Shown one piece after another: positions 1-13,239 of a DNA stretch of 64,000 bases. Position 1 is the first letter of the stretch. Each line of letters begins with the position of its first letter. The position numbers and the translations under genes were made by a program. This DNA is from Trichoplax adhaerens (lineage: Eukaryota > Placozoa > Uniplacotomia > Trichoplacea > Trichoplacidae): the NCBI RefSeq assembly GCF_000150275.1, contig NW_002060953.1, forward strand, positions 237,030-301,029. The letters are read 5' to 3'. The notes under the pieces were generated by a model that was given only the letters and a program-made list of their open reading frames with translations, had not been told where the DNA came from and made no database searches.

Positions 1-771
1 TGATTTGACTAATTTCCAATAACAAATATTAATAATTTATATTCCATAATTAATCGTTCGCTTCATTTATTTTACTATCTGGCATTGAGGTAAAAATCTA
101 TAATTTTATACCTACAGTAAGTAATAAATCCATACTCAAGATTTCTTCACGTAAAACGAATAGCTCTAAGGTAGTAATTTCTGCAGAGTACTGATTATTA
201 AAATAGTATTCGTTATATAGCTAAGGGTAGCCACTGGGCCTTTCAATTTTAATTTGATGTAATATTCTGATGAAAATTGAATAAACATAGAATCTTTATA
301 GAGTTTTCTACACAGACATTTTGATTGCTACATTTTCTTATAACGGTTGCTATCGACAGAGCAAGCTTTGCTTGCATACTCAAGCGATCCTTAGACACAT
401 TATAATGATTGGTATAGAATTGACCACAGTACTAAGGACATTATAACGCAATGTAGATATCTTATAATACCTGCTAATCTTAACTTGGTATGTCCATCAC
501 CGTACATTAGTTATCATAATGTGCTTTGGACTATTAACTAATCTTAATATAGCATTTCATCCGTGGATGCATTATTGAAAAGTAGTATTCTACAAGCATA
601 GCTGTGAATATAGTAGTGCCTGACTATTACCGGGATATAAATAATGTCGAATGGTAATACTATCTGTTAATTATTAACAAATAAGTACATTATCGTAAAC
701 CGTCAGCAAAGCGACGTGAGTTTGAACTAGTGTATTTAATATTACCAATATGAGTTATTATATATGGAATC
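1..771. other. Non-coding flank outside repeat A
   Basis: No open frame of note and no recognisable RNA gene. The stretch ends exactly where the left arm of inverted repeat A begins. I see no target-site duplication: the bases just outside the left arm do not match those just outside the right arm at 17022. Confidence 0.5.
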
Positions 772-1323
772 GTAATGTAACTAGTATTGTGATTGTAGAC
801 TGTTAGCCATGTTTAGTATAATGTACGGTAGATTTTTTATCCTAAGAGATATTTGGTAGCCATAACTATAGACTGTAGTGGTATAGACTTTATGCTAGAG
901 TACACATGACTATATACAGAAAGGGGTTGAGTTACTAATAAGGCTATAGGTAAAAATAGAACTGTAAATCATATATTAGGATATAGTTAATTCATTGTAC
1001 TTTGGCTGGTGTAAATAATGTCTACGTAAGTTCTGTAGTCGTATCCATATCGGATTAATGATGGTCCGCAGTAGAATAGTCTTACTAAGAATAATTTAAC
1101 TAAGTGTAATATAAGGTAAAAGGTTGCCATACGGATTGTAGCTGCGAATGCTACGAAAAGTATAAAGCATGCAACTTTAGATTATTCTGTTAGTTCGTTG
1201 TAGAAGTCTTTAGTAGTAGTATTCGGCTAGAGTAGAGCTGTGTGTAGTTAATCTTTGCATAAGATTCAATAAAGCCCTTATTTTTCTAAAGTTTGGAATT
1301 TCGTGATTTGTATATATCACAGG
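772..1323 (-). repeat. Repeat family A, left arm of 16.25-kb inverted repeat
   Basis: The reverse complement of this 552-bp stretch matches 16471-17021 with about 13 substitutions and one single-base indel, counted by eye (about 97.5% identity). The outer end begins GTAATGTAACTAG and the inner end finishes TATATATCACAGG. Just inside the inner end is a small stem, GTGAT at 1303-1307 and ATCAC at 1316-1320. Read on the - strand it carries an open frame that includes the peptide VAFAATIRMATFY, shared with the other copies. The family is unknown to me. A long terminal inverted repeat of a large DNA element is one explanation, an inverted duplication another. Confidence 0.85.
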
Positions 1324-3094
1324 AATGCAGACATAAAAACTAGGAAAAGATTCTTATAGAAATTAGATCTTATAAATTAAATCGCTCTAGCTACTTTAAA
1401 GAATTATAATACATACAGTAGCGATATGCTGTCCCATTATTTTGATATTCATATAAATAGGATATATGTTTGCAATTGGAGTAACAGTAAAACTCTAACA
1501 ATTACCTGTCTTTTATTGGAAGTTAGAAATCAGCTTATATACGGGCGTATTTGTATCTGTATTAAAACTAGCAATACAGATTCAGCATGAACTGGGAGTG
1601 TAAATAACAATTTCCCCATTTGTGGGTTGATTCTGGATATTTTTAGTGTCCTTATTTCAGCCATTAGCTATTTGACAATGATCAACAATTTGAAACTTAT
1701 CACTGTCAATTGCAAGAAATTGTATCATCAGCATATTTTCGTGATCTATATATGTCTTGCTGTTACCAGCATCTACTAGCACTGACACAAGCTTTCGGTC
1801 ATTAAAAGCAGAATTGCTTTTACCAGTATATACTTACATACAAGTCTATATATTTATAATCGTAACTGAGTCTGCTGCATTCAATGAATTATATTAAAAA
1901 AACATAGAACTACTGTAAATGAAAAAAATTTGAATTATTATCTTAAAAATATGCTTTAAAACACCAATTTATTATAAAGCATAATATTATTTTTAAATCC
2001 AAGACTAAAATTCTGCTAATAAACAAAATAATATTTCATCAAATATTTATTTAGAGACATGGTCAGAAAATTAGTTACTTGGAGTTTTGTTGGCCATCAA
2101 TCGCAATTACAGTTTTTACAACAGCTTTCTAATATCAATCGAATCAACATTTTGCTCATTTGCATTAGTAAGACCTACAATTACAAAGATCGCGTACGGG
2201 GTATAACTGTAATGTAGTTCATAACTGTAATATAGTCCATAAGTGATACATAGGATTGAGGATGAAAGATCAAAGTTATCTTAGTATAACTATTCGATTT
2301 TTAAAGCGAAGTAAATTAGAACGTTTTCAATTTAATGGTCTGCAAAATCTGATTAATTTAAAAAACTATTTAATACATGCTTTGTTCCAATAATTGCAGC
2401 ATTAGATATGATGGCATGCATTATTTATTGTTTAATTAGCCTTTACGAAGGACTTTATGATGTAATTTAAATTGATAAAAGGACTCTATATATTTTCAAG
2501 CCATTATAAAATAACGAAAAGTTTTGGATTTTATAGGAGCGCTATATCAATAATCAGACATTATATCTGAATTAGGAAACGAATGTTGATGCTCAATAAC
2601 TATTTTTAGTAAAAAATCTATAATTTTAGAAATATTTTGACTCTTTGTAATTTGTATTAATGTGGACAATTATATTATAATTGTAGTATACATAGTTTAG
2701 GTTGCTATGTAGACTACAAATATTAATGGGGCTTTCCCAATTTTAAATATTTCACTACCTTAATCCTCTAAGATTACGTTCTATAAGATCTATTTTAAAC
2801 ATGCCACAAAGTGAATATCATCTTCCGGAAATTATTATATTATTTCATGTACATCAGAAAAACACCAAATATTGCAATTCATTAACTGAAATTAATAAAA
2901 TTAACATAGCCATGTAACTGCCACGATATGAAAGATTGTTCATGTTAAAAAATATAAAATTTTTCGATATTACAATAGAGTAAACTGTCATCTCCAAGAA
3001 TAGCCGCAATAATACTAAAAGACGCACGCATATAATTTTGTTTCTACTGATCTTTTCGAATGAAGACTTGAATAATTCACTAAATTAAAGCATA
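1324..3094. other. Non-coding stretch inside repeat A
   Basis: AT-rich sequence with dense stops in all frames. It is not homologous, by eye, to the sequence just inside the right arm, so the A inverted repeat really stops at 1323. Confidence 0.4.
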
Positions 3095-3451
3095 ATGTCT
3101 CATAGCTATTATGATGAGCTAACAGAAAGAGCGGAGGATGAACGACTAATTATGTCCGCTGATGTACAAAAACACCGATTTGATATAGCTCTATCACTCT
3201 TTGATCCTACCTTATATTATTTCATATATCACATTGAAAATGTATACGATCTTAGCATCTTGAATTACTGTATATCGTCTAGTGGCTATTTTTGTCTGAT
3301 TAAATTTACATCAAAAACTCGATTTTTTAAGCACATAAACAGTATTTTCTTAAAAGAAACAAACTATGCCCATGGAATCCCCAAATTAGATTTTACACAT
3401 CTAAATATCGCAGAAACTCAATTTCATTCATTGCCATTTTCTATAAAGTAA
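3095..3451 (+). CDS. Hypothetical 118-residue open frame
   Basis: An ATG-initiated frame of 118 codons. The first 40 residues are charged and look coding (a YYDELTERAEDERL stretch); the rest is rich in F, Y and I, as expected of random AT-rich DNA. I recognise no domain and no clear membrane segment. At this base composition about one ATG frame of this length is expected by chance in 64 kb, so length alone is weak evidence. Another short frame follows 62 bp downstream. It lies inside the large A inverted repeat. It could be an exon, a remnant of the element, or chance. Confidence 0.25.
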   Translation: MSHSYYDELTERAEDERLIMSADVQKHRFDIALSLFDPTLYYFIYHIENVYDLSILNYCISSSGYFCLIKFTSKTRFFKHINSIFLKETNYAHGIPKLDFTHLNIAETQFHSLPFSIK

Positions 3452-3513
3452 TTTGTATAAATGATTTCAAGAGCTTTAAAATAACTTCTAGCCTCTAGAT
3501 AACGCATAATTTC

Positions 3514-3714
3514 ATGAAAATGTATATTTTAGCTTTCTTTATTACCTTAGAAATATATTTTATCTATACGATATCTTGCATGTTAATCAAGGCAAATCAA
3601 CTATTTCCGGATCAAAATCGTTATATCTTAATCACTGCTAGTATTGTACACATACTGCCGTACCTGTTGAGAAAATGGATTCCTTGCAACTTCTTTAATT
3701 ATTTTTCCATCTAA
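3514..3714 (+). CDS. Hypothetical 66-residue frame, hydrophobic
   Basis: Starts at ATG and reads two hydrophobic segments (about residues 3-25 and 37-54) separated by a polar stretch, NQLFPDQNRY. It lies 62 bp after the 118-codon frame on the same strand. Hydrophobic peptides come easily from AT-rich sequence, so this may be chance. I recognise no family. Confidence 0.15.
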   Translation: MKMYILAFFITLEIYFIYTISCMLIKANQLFPDQNRYILITASIVHILPYLLRKWIPCNFFNYFSI

Positions 3715-6712
3715 ACTTCCCCGCCGATTAGCTAACTTACTGCAGAGATCATATAATTTACTTCCAATCTCATAATAAGTGCTTACTCCAACTCCTTTTT
3801 CAAATGCTTTAAAATATATTTATTTGATTAAAGTTATAATTATATAAAAAAGTGTAAGTTAGCAGTATAGGCTTTTGCAGAATTAGATTAGAGGCACAAA
3901 ACTTGCATCAAGGGAAAATTTCTAAGCAGAAATCGTCTCCTAAATAAGGCAAAATTATAATTAATTATTACAGCATCATATAAATGGGTATGGTATAGAA
4001 TGGAGTATTAATTAATTCATCGAAAACTCTCTCCTTAAATATTTTTTTCAATGGCGGATAACTGTCGGTACCTCTCAATATCATTCAAACCTGATACTGT
4101 TATTTCCCCTTTCTGTTAATGTTTACTTATAGTAAAATTTAGTGATAGTTCCTCAGATAAACTTAGATAGCAACTTTGTAAAAAATATTTGCAGGGATTT
4201 CTTTCTACGCCTAGGAAGATAAAAATTTTCATTCTTCTAGCTTCCAAGGATGTGAGCTTTGTTGGTTGTAAGCATTTTGAGAATTAAAAGGTGAATATCC
4301 TTAAGGATTGGAACACATTATGCCACGATGAGGAGATTGCAAGATCAAAGCAACCGTTTTAAATACTAAAGAAATGTGAAAACAAACATTAACTAAGATA
4401 TAGCCTAGCAAAGCTTTTAGACAATCACAATCTACTTTCTTCCAAAATAGAACATTTATTAGCGATTATCAGACTTTAAGAAAGCAAAATTTTTCAGATA
4501 TGAAATCTATAACTATGTTTACCCGTATAAATGAATTTTGGGAACTTTATCAACCATCAATTCACATTTTCTCAAGCTAGCAGGATGAGGGCTCTATTTG
4601 CAGTAATAAATTTGATCTTATATCGCATAATATGTGAGTAAAAGTTTCTGACACTTGAAAAAAAATTTAAAATCTTCACTTAATGTCTTAATGCTAGCTA
4701 TTAATGGCAATAAGTTAGCAACAATTAAGATATATTTGAGATACTGATCTAGAAAAATATTTAATTTCTATTTCAGACAAAGTAGGTTGTAGCAACTAAG
4801 CTCCATTTCAGGTTCTATTTATTGCATTACATACATCAGCATAAGTTAGATGTATGATAAATAGATACTAAATAGTCTGCTATGCTGTAAATTTATGCAA
4901 TTAGCTGTTCTGGGATAAAGCATTTGCTAATTGATATTAAATTATTTCCAACCGTATTAATTCGCAAATCTTCTCATATCAAGTTGAAATTCAATTAAGA
5001 AATATCTGAAGCAGGTAGATTTATGATAAAAATGTACTTCTGGCAATGATAGAATTGATCCGATCTAGCTAACATTAGTAAGAAAACGGTCTTTCATTAT
5101 TCACGATAATAGATACAGAACTTAATAACATTATTTATCAATTCAAAAAGGTCGTGCCATGATTAATTGAACCATATATGACCATAATCATTGTTAATGG
5201 TTAAATAAATTCTGAAGAATCGACTATTTCTGTCTTATCTTATTTAAGCGATCTTAGGGTAAATATGTAAAAATATAATTAAATATATTGAAAGATTTCA
5301 TTTTTCTATTCCCTATTAGTAATATTGCCTAGTCGGTAGAACTTAAATCTTCCTATTCGTTTTTAAATTTCCTCTTATAATTTTTTACTTTTCTGATTAC
5401 AAAATAAAGCCTGCGGCAGCAGCACCATAAGCTTTATTGTTATAAGCACAATAAAAGGCTTTTCAAAGGCCTACTGAAATTATTGTTAATTATGCATTTT
5501 AATATTGATATAATGGGAAATTCCAGCACCTAGTTTACTGAAGTCCCGATGGCTTAATTCTAGTAAATTTAAGAGATTACTTAGTAAATAAGTCTATAGT
5601 GTGGATCAAAATAGGTCTTTGCAATGTTCATTCTTGCTTAATTGACCCAGTTTTCGATCCTAGAATTCGCATAACTGTTCTTTGTTGACAACTCGACCTT
5701 ACTCATATTGTCTAAATGGTAGATAATGATGATGGGACGATATCCTGATGTGGAAAGCCGAAAAATATTTATAAATCAATATCTTTATTATTATAAAATT
5801 TGCAGATTTTAAAATTCACAACATTTTCCAATTAGTATAGCTAGTTCAGATTAGCTGAGATTGGCTTCTAACTTTATAAGCAGTCAATAATCTGCCTTTG
5901 CAGTATACTACAATCACATTGGGTGATTTATTTTACAATAATTAAGTCGTAAAATGAAAGTGCATCAATGAATAAGGCAAAGCAACGATTTTAATTTTTC
6001 GCTTACCTTGACCAATGAAGGAAGCAAGACATAATATTTCACTAGCTTTCCAACTTCTACTTTTTTGCCAATCTATTTACTATTTTTGTAACCCAAGAAT
6101 GAGTTAGTTCCACAATTAATTATACTATATATATGATCATGTAAGCAGTTATATAGTAGAATTGTTATAATAGTTGAACTACCTGAGTATTATAAGTGCA
6201 TCTATAATCCTAAAATTATTAATAATATAATCTAGTATACGAAGAAGGCTTATCGATTTTGAATTAAGGATAATTACAATGCTAATCTTAAATGAAATTA
6301 CACTCAGATCGCAATTCTTTCTCAATTCTTCCATTTTTGTAGCCGTGAATATATGTATACCTACCATAGAGGTAACTGTAATACCTAAAACAACAGTCAG
6401 TATTCGATTACGTGATATTTCGTATGCAACACAAGCTAGTAGCTTATTGCAGTACCATATTGACTTTTGCTGATAAAGAATTGAAATTGAATTTTAACGA
6501 AATTAAGCTCTACATTAGCAGAAATGATCCGTCAGAATTCTTTTATTTCGAGTTCTCTTAGTACTGTACATCTTAGGGGAAGGCAAATATGTTTGTGTTC
6601 ATAAATTCTCAACAATAAATTACGCAGTAGTTCGTATAGAGCACAAACTAGGGGTCTGTCTAGATTTTTTATTACAGTATAACTATGATCATAGCAACAA
6701 TATGAATAAAGC
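3715..6712. other. Non-coding stretch, nothing recognised
   Basis: Only short open frames, with overlapping frames on both strands at 6179-6473 that are mutual shadows. No repeat family or RNA gene recognised. Confidence 0.35.
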
Positions 6713-6960
6713 AATAACGATATCTATATCAACAAACAAGAAGCAGCAAGATATTATCCATATAAAAACTCGTGATTTCAATTGTTCAGGATGGTATGGC
6801 GTAGATGATAATTTAGCCTTATTTACTTACTTATGAACAAGATAACGGTAAAGATACACACATATAAAAAAGCAAGAAGGTATAATTCCTATAAGTACTT
6901 GTGATTCCAGTTAATTAGGATACTATAGCACAGATGCTAATTTGGTTCTTATAAGGAATA
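6713..6960. repeat. Diverged tandem duplication, period about 127 bp
   Basis: Two consecutive copies, about 6713-6838 and 6839-6960, align along their length. Anchors are GATATTATCCATATAAAAAC against GTATAATTCCTATAAGTAC and GATGATAATTTAGCCTTAT against GATGCTAATTTGGTTCTTAT. Identity is roughly 70-75% by eye. There is no open frame across both copies. Confidence 0.6.
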
Positions 6961-7384
6961 GATTACATGCTGTAATAGTTGTGATTGTTTACCAATCGTT
7001 ATTTTAATAGAATAAGCTGTAATGCATGGATATCGCGGAAACTAGCCTTAGGTTTATGATCCTAAGGGCTAGCATCGACTCCAGAAATGAATACTATTGC
7101 TTTTGACAAACAAAAATTTAATAGTCTTTGTTACCTAGTTAGATTAGACTATAATATCGAGAACGAAAAGACCAGGAACTAAGTCGTGAATAGAATCATT
7201 TAGTTTATTCATTAATCGGATCCCTTATTATCGATAAGTTTCGGCTCTTGAATTTCTTTCGATCTGAAAATTTAAAAACGAATTATGTAGCATACTTTAA
7301 AAAGATTTTAGAAAGTTATATGAGAAGATTAAGAAAATAATTTAATATAAAAATTTTGGTATCAGTAGTTGAAAAACATTCAGG

Positions 7385-8065
7385 GTAACATATTGTTACA
7401 GCGTTATACATTGTAATATCGAGGTTATAGTAGAAACATCTATGTTAAGATAATTTTGTTGATTTACCCTTATATGAAGAATTTCTAATTTAGATATGGG
7501 ATATTTAAATATAGCACTAGCTTTTATGGTGATACATACAGCCTACTGAAATTAAAAGCTTAATTAGGGAATCGAGAATAACCTTCTTAGAATTTAAATC
7601 ACTGAGATTGAAACTTACTTATGGTAGATAGTAGATTATCGAAGAAATGTTCCGTGATGGGACATATTTTAATCTGACAATTTTGTGTTGGTCATTCGAT
7701 GTCTATGTTCGTATGTACTGTTGTCTTCATTAGGTAGCAGTAGATAAAATTAGCTTTAGATTCTTTATCAGGCTTCAACGTTAATATTACTAAGTAGAAA
7801 GTCTTTGCTATTGTAAAAGAGTATATAAATGCGATAAATCGTACAATAAGTGAGTTCATATGATTAGTGTTTAACGTAAGATACGAGGCGTCTAAGTCTT
7901 TTTGTAGTCTACTCGTATAGGAAAAGTGTTCCTGAAAGAGTAGATACTGCTCCCTGATACGTGGTTCAGGGAATCGACTGATTGATCGTGCATTTCGTTA
8001 TCTTGTTGCAAAGCTGTTTTGTAACACATATATACCCTCTGTATACAATAAGAAATCACTAATGC
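7385..8065 (+). repeat. Repeat family B, left copy (forward)
   Basis: Matches the reverse complement of 13240-13930 over its whole length at roughly 70-75% identity by eye. Anchors are TGTTCCGTGATGGGACATAT, GAGGCGTCTAAGTC and the stem-loop near its end. A further forward copy is at 27780-28222. Near its 3' end is a stem, TGTTGC (8004-8009) with GTAACA (8021-8026), allowing one G-U pair. No long open frame. Confidence 0.7.
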
Positions 8066-11000
8066 GAAACAGATTTAGCTTAAATACAAATACTTTTATT
8101 ATAGGGCACAAATTTTGAATAAGCTCAATCACTGCGAATAATTGATAATTTTCTTTATCAAGATTCCATAAAAAAATATATTAAAGATTTCTATCGATTA
8201 ATTTATTATAGTAAGCTATTGCATAATTATATTAAGCATAGAATCTTAATTTATATTGCGCTACTAATCATTCATTGAATGCCTGTGCTAGTATTTCAAA
8301 CACGATAAATCATCTTTAATGGACAATGAAAGCCGTTATTAACGATATCAATAGATTGATATACATCATCTACTTAGCTTCCGTTAATTTATTTATGTCA
8401 ATACTCATAATTTATACACGTATATGAGCTATACCTACTATGAGATTAAATAACTTAAGGATGGATTATAAGGCAAATACTATAGAACAATTATTTATAG
8501 ACGAAGCTTGAAATAGGAACTTCCATCAAGTTTGCATACTGTACCAGCATGGCCAGATGAAAATAAGGGGAAATGAAATCGCATATCGTCTAATTACGTA
8601 TTTTATGGACCAATGCCTTAATCTAAAATAATTGCTTTTGAGGTATTTAAACATTGATTTTATCTCTTTTCCAATTGCAGAAGTCGTGTCATATTTGTAA
8701 GATATCAAGTAACTGATCCATTCGTGATTTTTGTTGCTAGTAAGTGTAACTCAATTATTTCCACCATTTACATCTTGTACAATAAATTAGATTAAGTTAC
8801 TGCAGAGGCTAGGTTATCGCCGAAATTTATTCGCTTACGAGTACGATATACTAGTAATCATAGTACCTTAATTCTGTTTTAAATTGAAAAATTCATCCTT
8901 ATTTGTGAAAAAATCCAACCGTATACAACTCTTGAATCAATGTATGAGATAAAATCTCGTCAATTTTATAAATATACATTTATCGAACTTCATTATTAAT
9001 AATTCATATTATTACTTTTGCTTAATGCGCTTAAACGCACAACTTCCAGACGAAGCGATTACTTTTACCGAAACTAAATGAATTTAGATTATTTCCAAAT
9101 ATCGCTTTAAAGCTTTTCCAAATCATATAAATTGACTAAATCTAAGAACGTATTAGCATTGCATTTGCAATATCAATATAATTTCATATACTTTATCAAC
9201 ATTGAGAGCTCGATATAAGCTGCCTTTATAGTGAAGCCCATCAACGCGTTTTGATTTATGTTTTAGGATTCAATGAGTTTAACTTTCATGTTAACAACTT
9301 TTGTTTATACATTTTTCTTAAGAAAAGTACGCTAAAAATAGGCTATTCTAAAATAACGACTCTATTCATTACTTCTTTATTAATATAAAACACGATGTGA
9401 TAAATTAAATTACTAAGTAAAATCTAGCTAGATTGTTTTACTTGTAAGTATGCTTACCAGATTAGAATTTTAGCTGAAACCTTGATATATTTCCAAGACA
9501 AACGATGACATATATGATAATAGAAACAATGTGAAATATCTACAGCATGAAAAGTCATTTTAACCAATTTTATTTATTCAGGCAATCATGATCGGATAGC
9601 ATACCATCACTCTTAACACAGTAAATCTATTTTAAATCATTGATAGAAAGTTAAAAAAGTTCCAACGATCTCACCTAAAAGGGTGCTAACAATTTCGTTT
9701 TGGGCATAACTATCGAGGAGATAATAGGCAGCTAAATGTGCATAAACTAGGTGCAAATATTACGGACTATTACATTTTATTATCATGACCAATCTTTTAA
9801 TTATAAATTATTGGATACACTATATATTTATAAAGTATAAATCATTAATTCATCTAATATGTTGTATTTCAGATAAAACTATAATAAAGGCCTAATATTG
9901 GTTGAACAATAATTAGCTTTCATAAAGGGCGATAGATAACTGACTGAGTAGCTCAATCAGCATTTTATAGCCAATGAAAGGAATTGTATAAGCCAATTAA
10001 GACTTTACTAGATATTCTATTCAATATTTTTACTGATATACAGTACTGAATTTTATTAAGTTGTAAAATAGTTTAAACTATCAATGGTATTGATTGCACA
10101 GGTGTACACAAAGTAGCAATCTATTGAAAAGAAAGATGACTAATATAGAGTACGATAAACTAATGACGTACTAAAATATACAGTTGTCAAGAGAAGGCAG
10201 TATGCAAGATATAAGAATAAACTTAAGAGGAATTAAAACGGTAAACCATTTATTAAAGTTGATTTGTATGATCGAAATTGAAAACGCAGGATCAATTCAT
10301 AAAGCCCAAGGCATGATGATTTGGTCAATAATATACTAGGTTATTGTCACAACCCTCACTTGTGGCAAAGGAAAGTAAAGAAATCTAGTGTAGTTACTTA
10401 AAACTTGGGCGATTTCTCCCAGTACTTTCAGTTTCTATGAGAGAAGTATTTGAGAACTCGATTTCTCGGCTGATCTCCACAGACAACTGACTAATTATTA
10501 CACTATTCTTCATGATATGATTCTTGCCGTTTCTTGAGCAATTAATAACTTTATTCTATAAACACACGTGCTTAAATAGGTTTCTACAGTGAATTCCAAT
10601 ATTAACGAGTGAGAATTCATACTTTAAAAGTTACATTAATTACAATTATACCATTACTAAATATACATGTCGATATTCTCAGACTTAGATAGCTACAAGC
10701 TATCAGGTGTTAAGACGCTTAACCTTCGTTCATATACAGCTCAATTTTTAGAGATTAACACAACTTATAAACCTACAGTAAATTAACTGTTAACAACTTC
10801 TATTTCTATCTCATTTCTACCATCTTATTATCAGCTACAAGCGCATTAAACATAGCACATAACCTTATCTTATCTATTCATAAGCATTCATTAATCAACA
10901 GTTACTTAATCAGTAACGGCGTACCGTGACAGTTACATAGAAAATATCATCATTCACTTAAATGCCAAGTTGTCAACAAAAAAAATGGTAGCTCTCTGGA

Positions 11001-12914
11001 TACACTCTGACTTATTATTACTATATAGAAATTTCTAAAGATAAGGTAATCCTTAAGGCAAAGCAAATACATAAATATACTACGTTTATATTCTAAATGA
11101 TACTGCTTTTCTCTTGTTATCAATCAGTAATTGTACCAAATATAATGAACCTCCAAACTAAGGTCATTTATCTACATAAATTGGTCGTTATCAGCTATAC
11201 CAATTGGTCATTGCTACCGACAAATTTATAAAGTAGACAAAATTTCCTAGAGAAAATTTCCGTTTTGCGTTCATTTGGATTTCCTAGATTCAGAATATGT
11301 CCTAAACTAATTCCGTAAATGAATTTATAAATTTAGAATCCCTTTTTTAAAGTTCTAGATTTTTAATGATATTAGTTGAAAAAAAAGCCAAATTTAATCC
11401 GAGCGTCTTGACTACAAGGGTTCGTGATATAAAATTTGACAGCTATTATATTTTAAAATTTATAGATATCCTCCTTAATAAAAGACCATCTATTATATGC
11501 TACTAGACCATAATAAAAAACATTATTCATAGTTACTGGTAGGCGTGATTAGATAGCTATTCTATAAATAGCTTACAAGTTACCATTAATTTCAGCGATA
11601 ATATATATGTATGTTTTATTTAAAATTAAGATAAATTTAAAATTTATGGAGCTGGATCTTATAATGGATTAAATTGAAGGCTCCATATAATAGCACAGCC
11701 ATGTAATGTCGGTAACTAAATTAAATGTAGAGCTTATTCTAATTAGATCTTCATTATATTAAACAATTGCAATATTTACAGTATAGGTTTGCATAAACTT
11801 ACAACATGTTGCGACGTATACCTAGTAATTTTATATTTTGATTATAAACTAAAATGACGTATTTCAGATTTTAGTAACCTTAAGTTCAGCATCCCATGAT
11901 TAATAATAAACACAATTAATATTTGAGAAAGTGCTATATTTTTTATAATTTTACTACACTCAGCTTGCTACCAATTATTTTAGTAGACTACCAGTAAAGC
12001 TATTACTTTGAGTATCCAGTAACGTAAGCTTTATCTCACCAAAATTTGATGCCATAAAATGGCGCTTGACTATTTCTCTCACACATGACGTACAACTTGT
12101 AACTAAATCAACTGTATTCATATGTAGTTATTTCTGAGTAAGAGAAAATTACGTTACGATAACTGAAATCAATTTATCCGTAAAATATACAAGAAGGGTA
12201 TACATAATATGAGATTGCGTAATTTAGAAGAATAAAATCAAAACTACGATATTACATCGGTCTTCTTAACTTAGCATAGTTATAGACTATAAGCCATACA
12301 AATAAATAAGATAATTAACATAAGCATTAATTTTAAAATTTACTGGTACATTTCTTCTCAAGAGTACTTCGCGTATCTAGTTTACTTATACGTGTACATT
12401 TTGGGTCTGAATAGTTTTATTATCAGCTTAGAATTGTATAACTGTATCACTTAATCAAAAAATAATTTGGTAACAGTCACATAGCCTTAAATCGCAACAC
12501 AAACATACACATATATGTATATAAATCGAAGTTATAATAGGAAAATAAAACTACAGTACTAAAGCTACTTCTGTAGTATTCCACCAATAAAAACTTATCT
12601 ATGTAGGGTAGTATTGAAACTATAGCAATTTTCGTTTCTTGCTATTATATTAAAGTAAGGTACCGTAGTTGACAATTGTGTAAAGCTTGAGAGAAAACTT
12701 ATGTACAATTAACTACAGTAAGAAATATAGCAGCCTTTAAATTTTAAATTATATTATTTCGTCTAACGACTGCAAAGAAGATTTGCCTAGAAAAGTAAAT
12801 AGTTGCAGATGTGCGTTCAATTATAACTTCATAATATGAGAAAGGCTAAAATATGTTATTATTTTCATTATTAGCTTCATTTGGTAAGCACAGCCAATTA
12901 TACAATTTCTTCAG
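8066..12914. other. Central spacer of the nested inverted repeats
   Basis: About 4.8 kb between the two B arms, mostly non-coding. The 60-codon frame on the - strand at 8526-8708 has no coding character. At 10333-10360 a hairpin-like motif (TTGTCACAA, then TTGTGGCAA) resembles the stem-loops of families B and C, but the sequence around it could not be aligned to them with confidence. Confidence 0.35.
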
Positions 12915-12973
12915 TACTATCAATATATCTCTTGAACAAGTGAAAGCTCAATCGAATATGGACGTTAATCAAG
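12915..12973 (+). CDS. Candidate internal exon (hypothetical)
   Basis: A pyrimidine-rich acceptor, CAATTTCTTCAG, is followed by 59 nt of open frame and a consensus donor, CAAG then GTAAGT. The frame reads TINISLEQVKAQSNMDVNQ, a mixed polar peptide unlike the F/Y/I-rich peptides of the background. It enters in phase 2 and leaves in phase 1. The frame is open further upstream to an ATG-type start at 12853, so a first exon 12853-12973 is the alternative. No neighbouring exon was found, so this stands on splice signals and composition only. Confidence 0.25.
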
Positions 12974-13239
12974 GTAAGTTTATGCATTCCTTATCAAATG
13001 AATTATTCATAATTTTAATCTTAATTTGTTATCAGATACTGAGTAGCAACTAGTCAATTTAATCTGTATATACTTGTTTCGTCAAACCAAATGAACGAGT
13101 ATCCTTAATTTTTTACAAATATACCACACTAAAACAGCGTAAATTTATTCAAAAGACAAGCTTCATTCATCAATAGTAAAAGACTGATTAGCTGAAATAT
13201 GTATCATGAAGTTATTACCAGCACTCTGCAAGAACAACA

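Noticed and set aside
10333-10360. Further copy of the B or C repeat suggested by a hairpin motif
   Set aside because: Only the stem resembles the families; the following 500 bp did not align convincingly.
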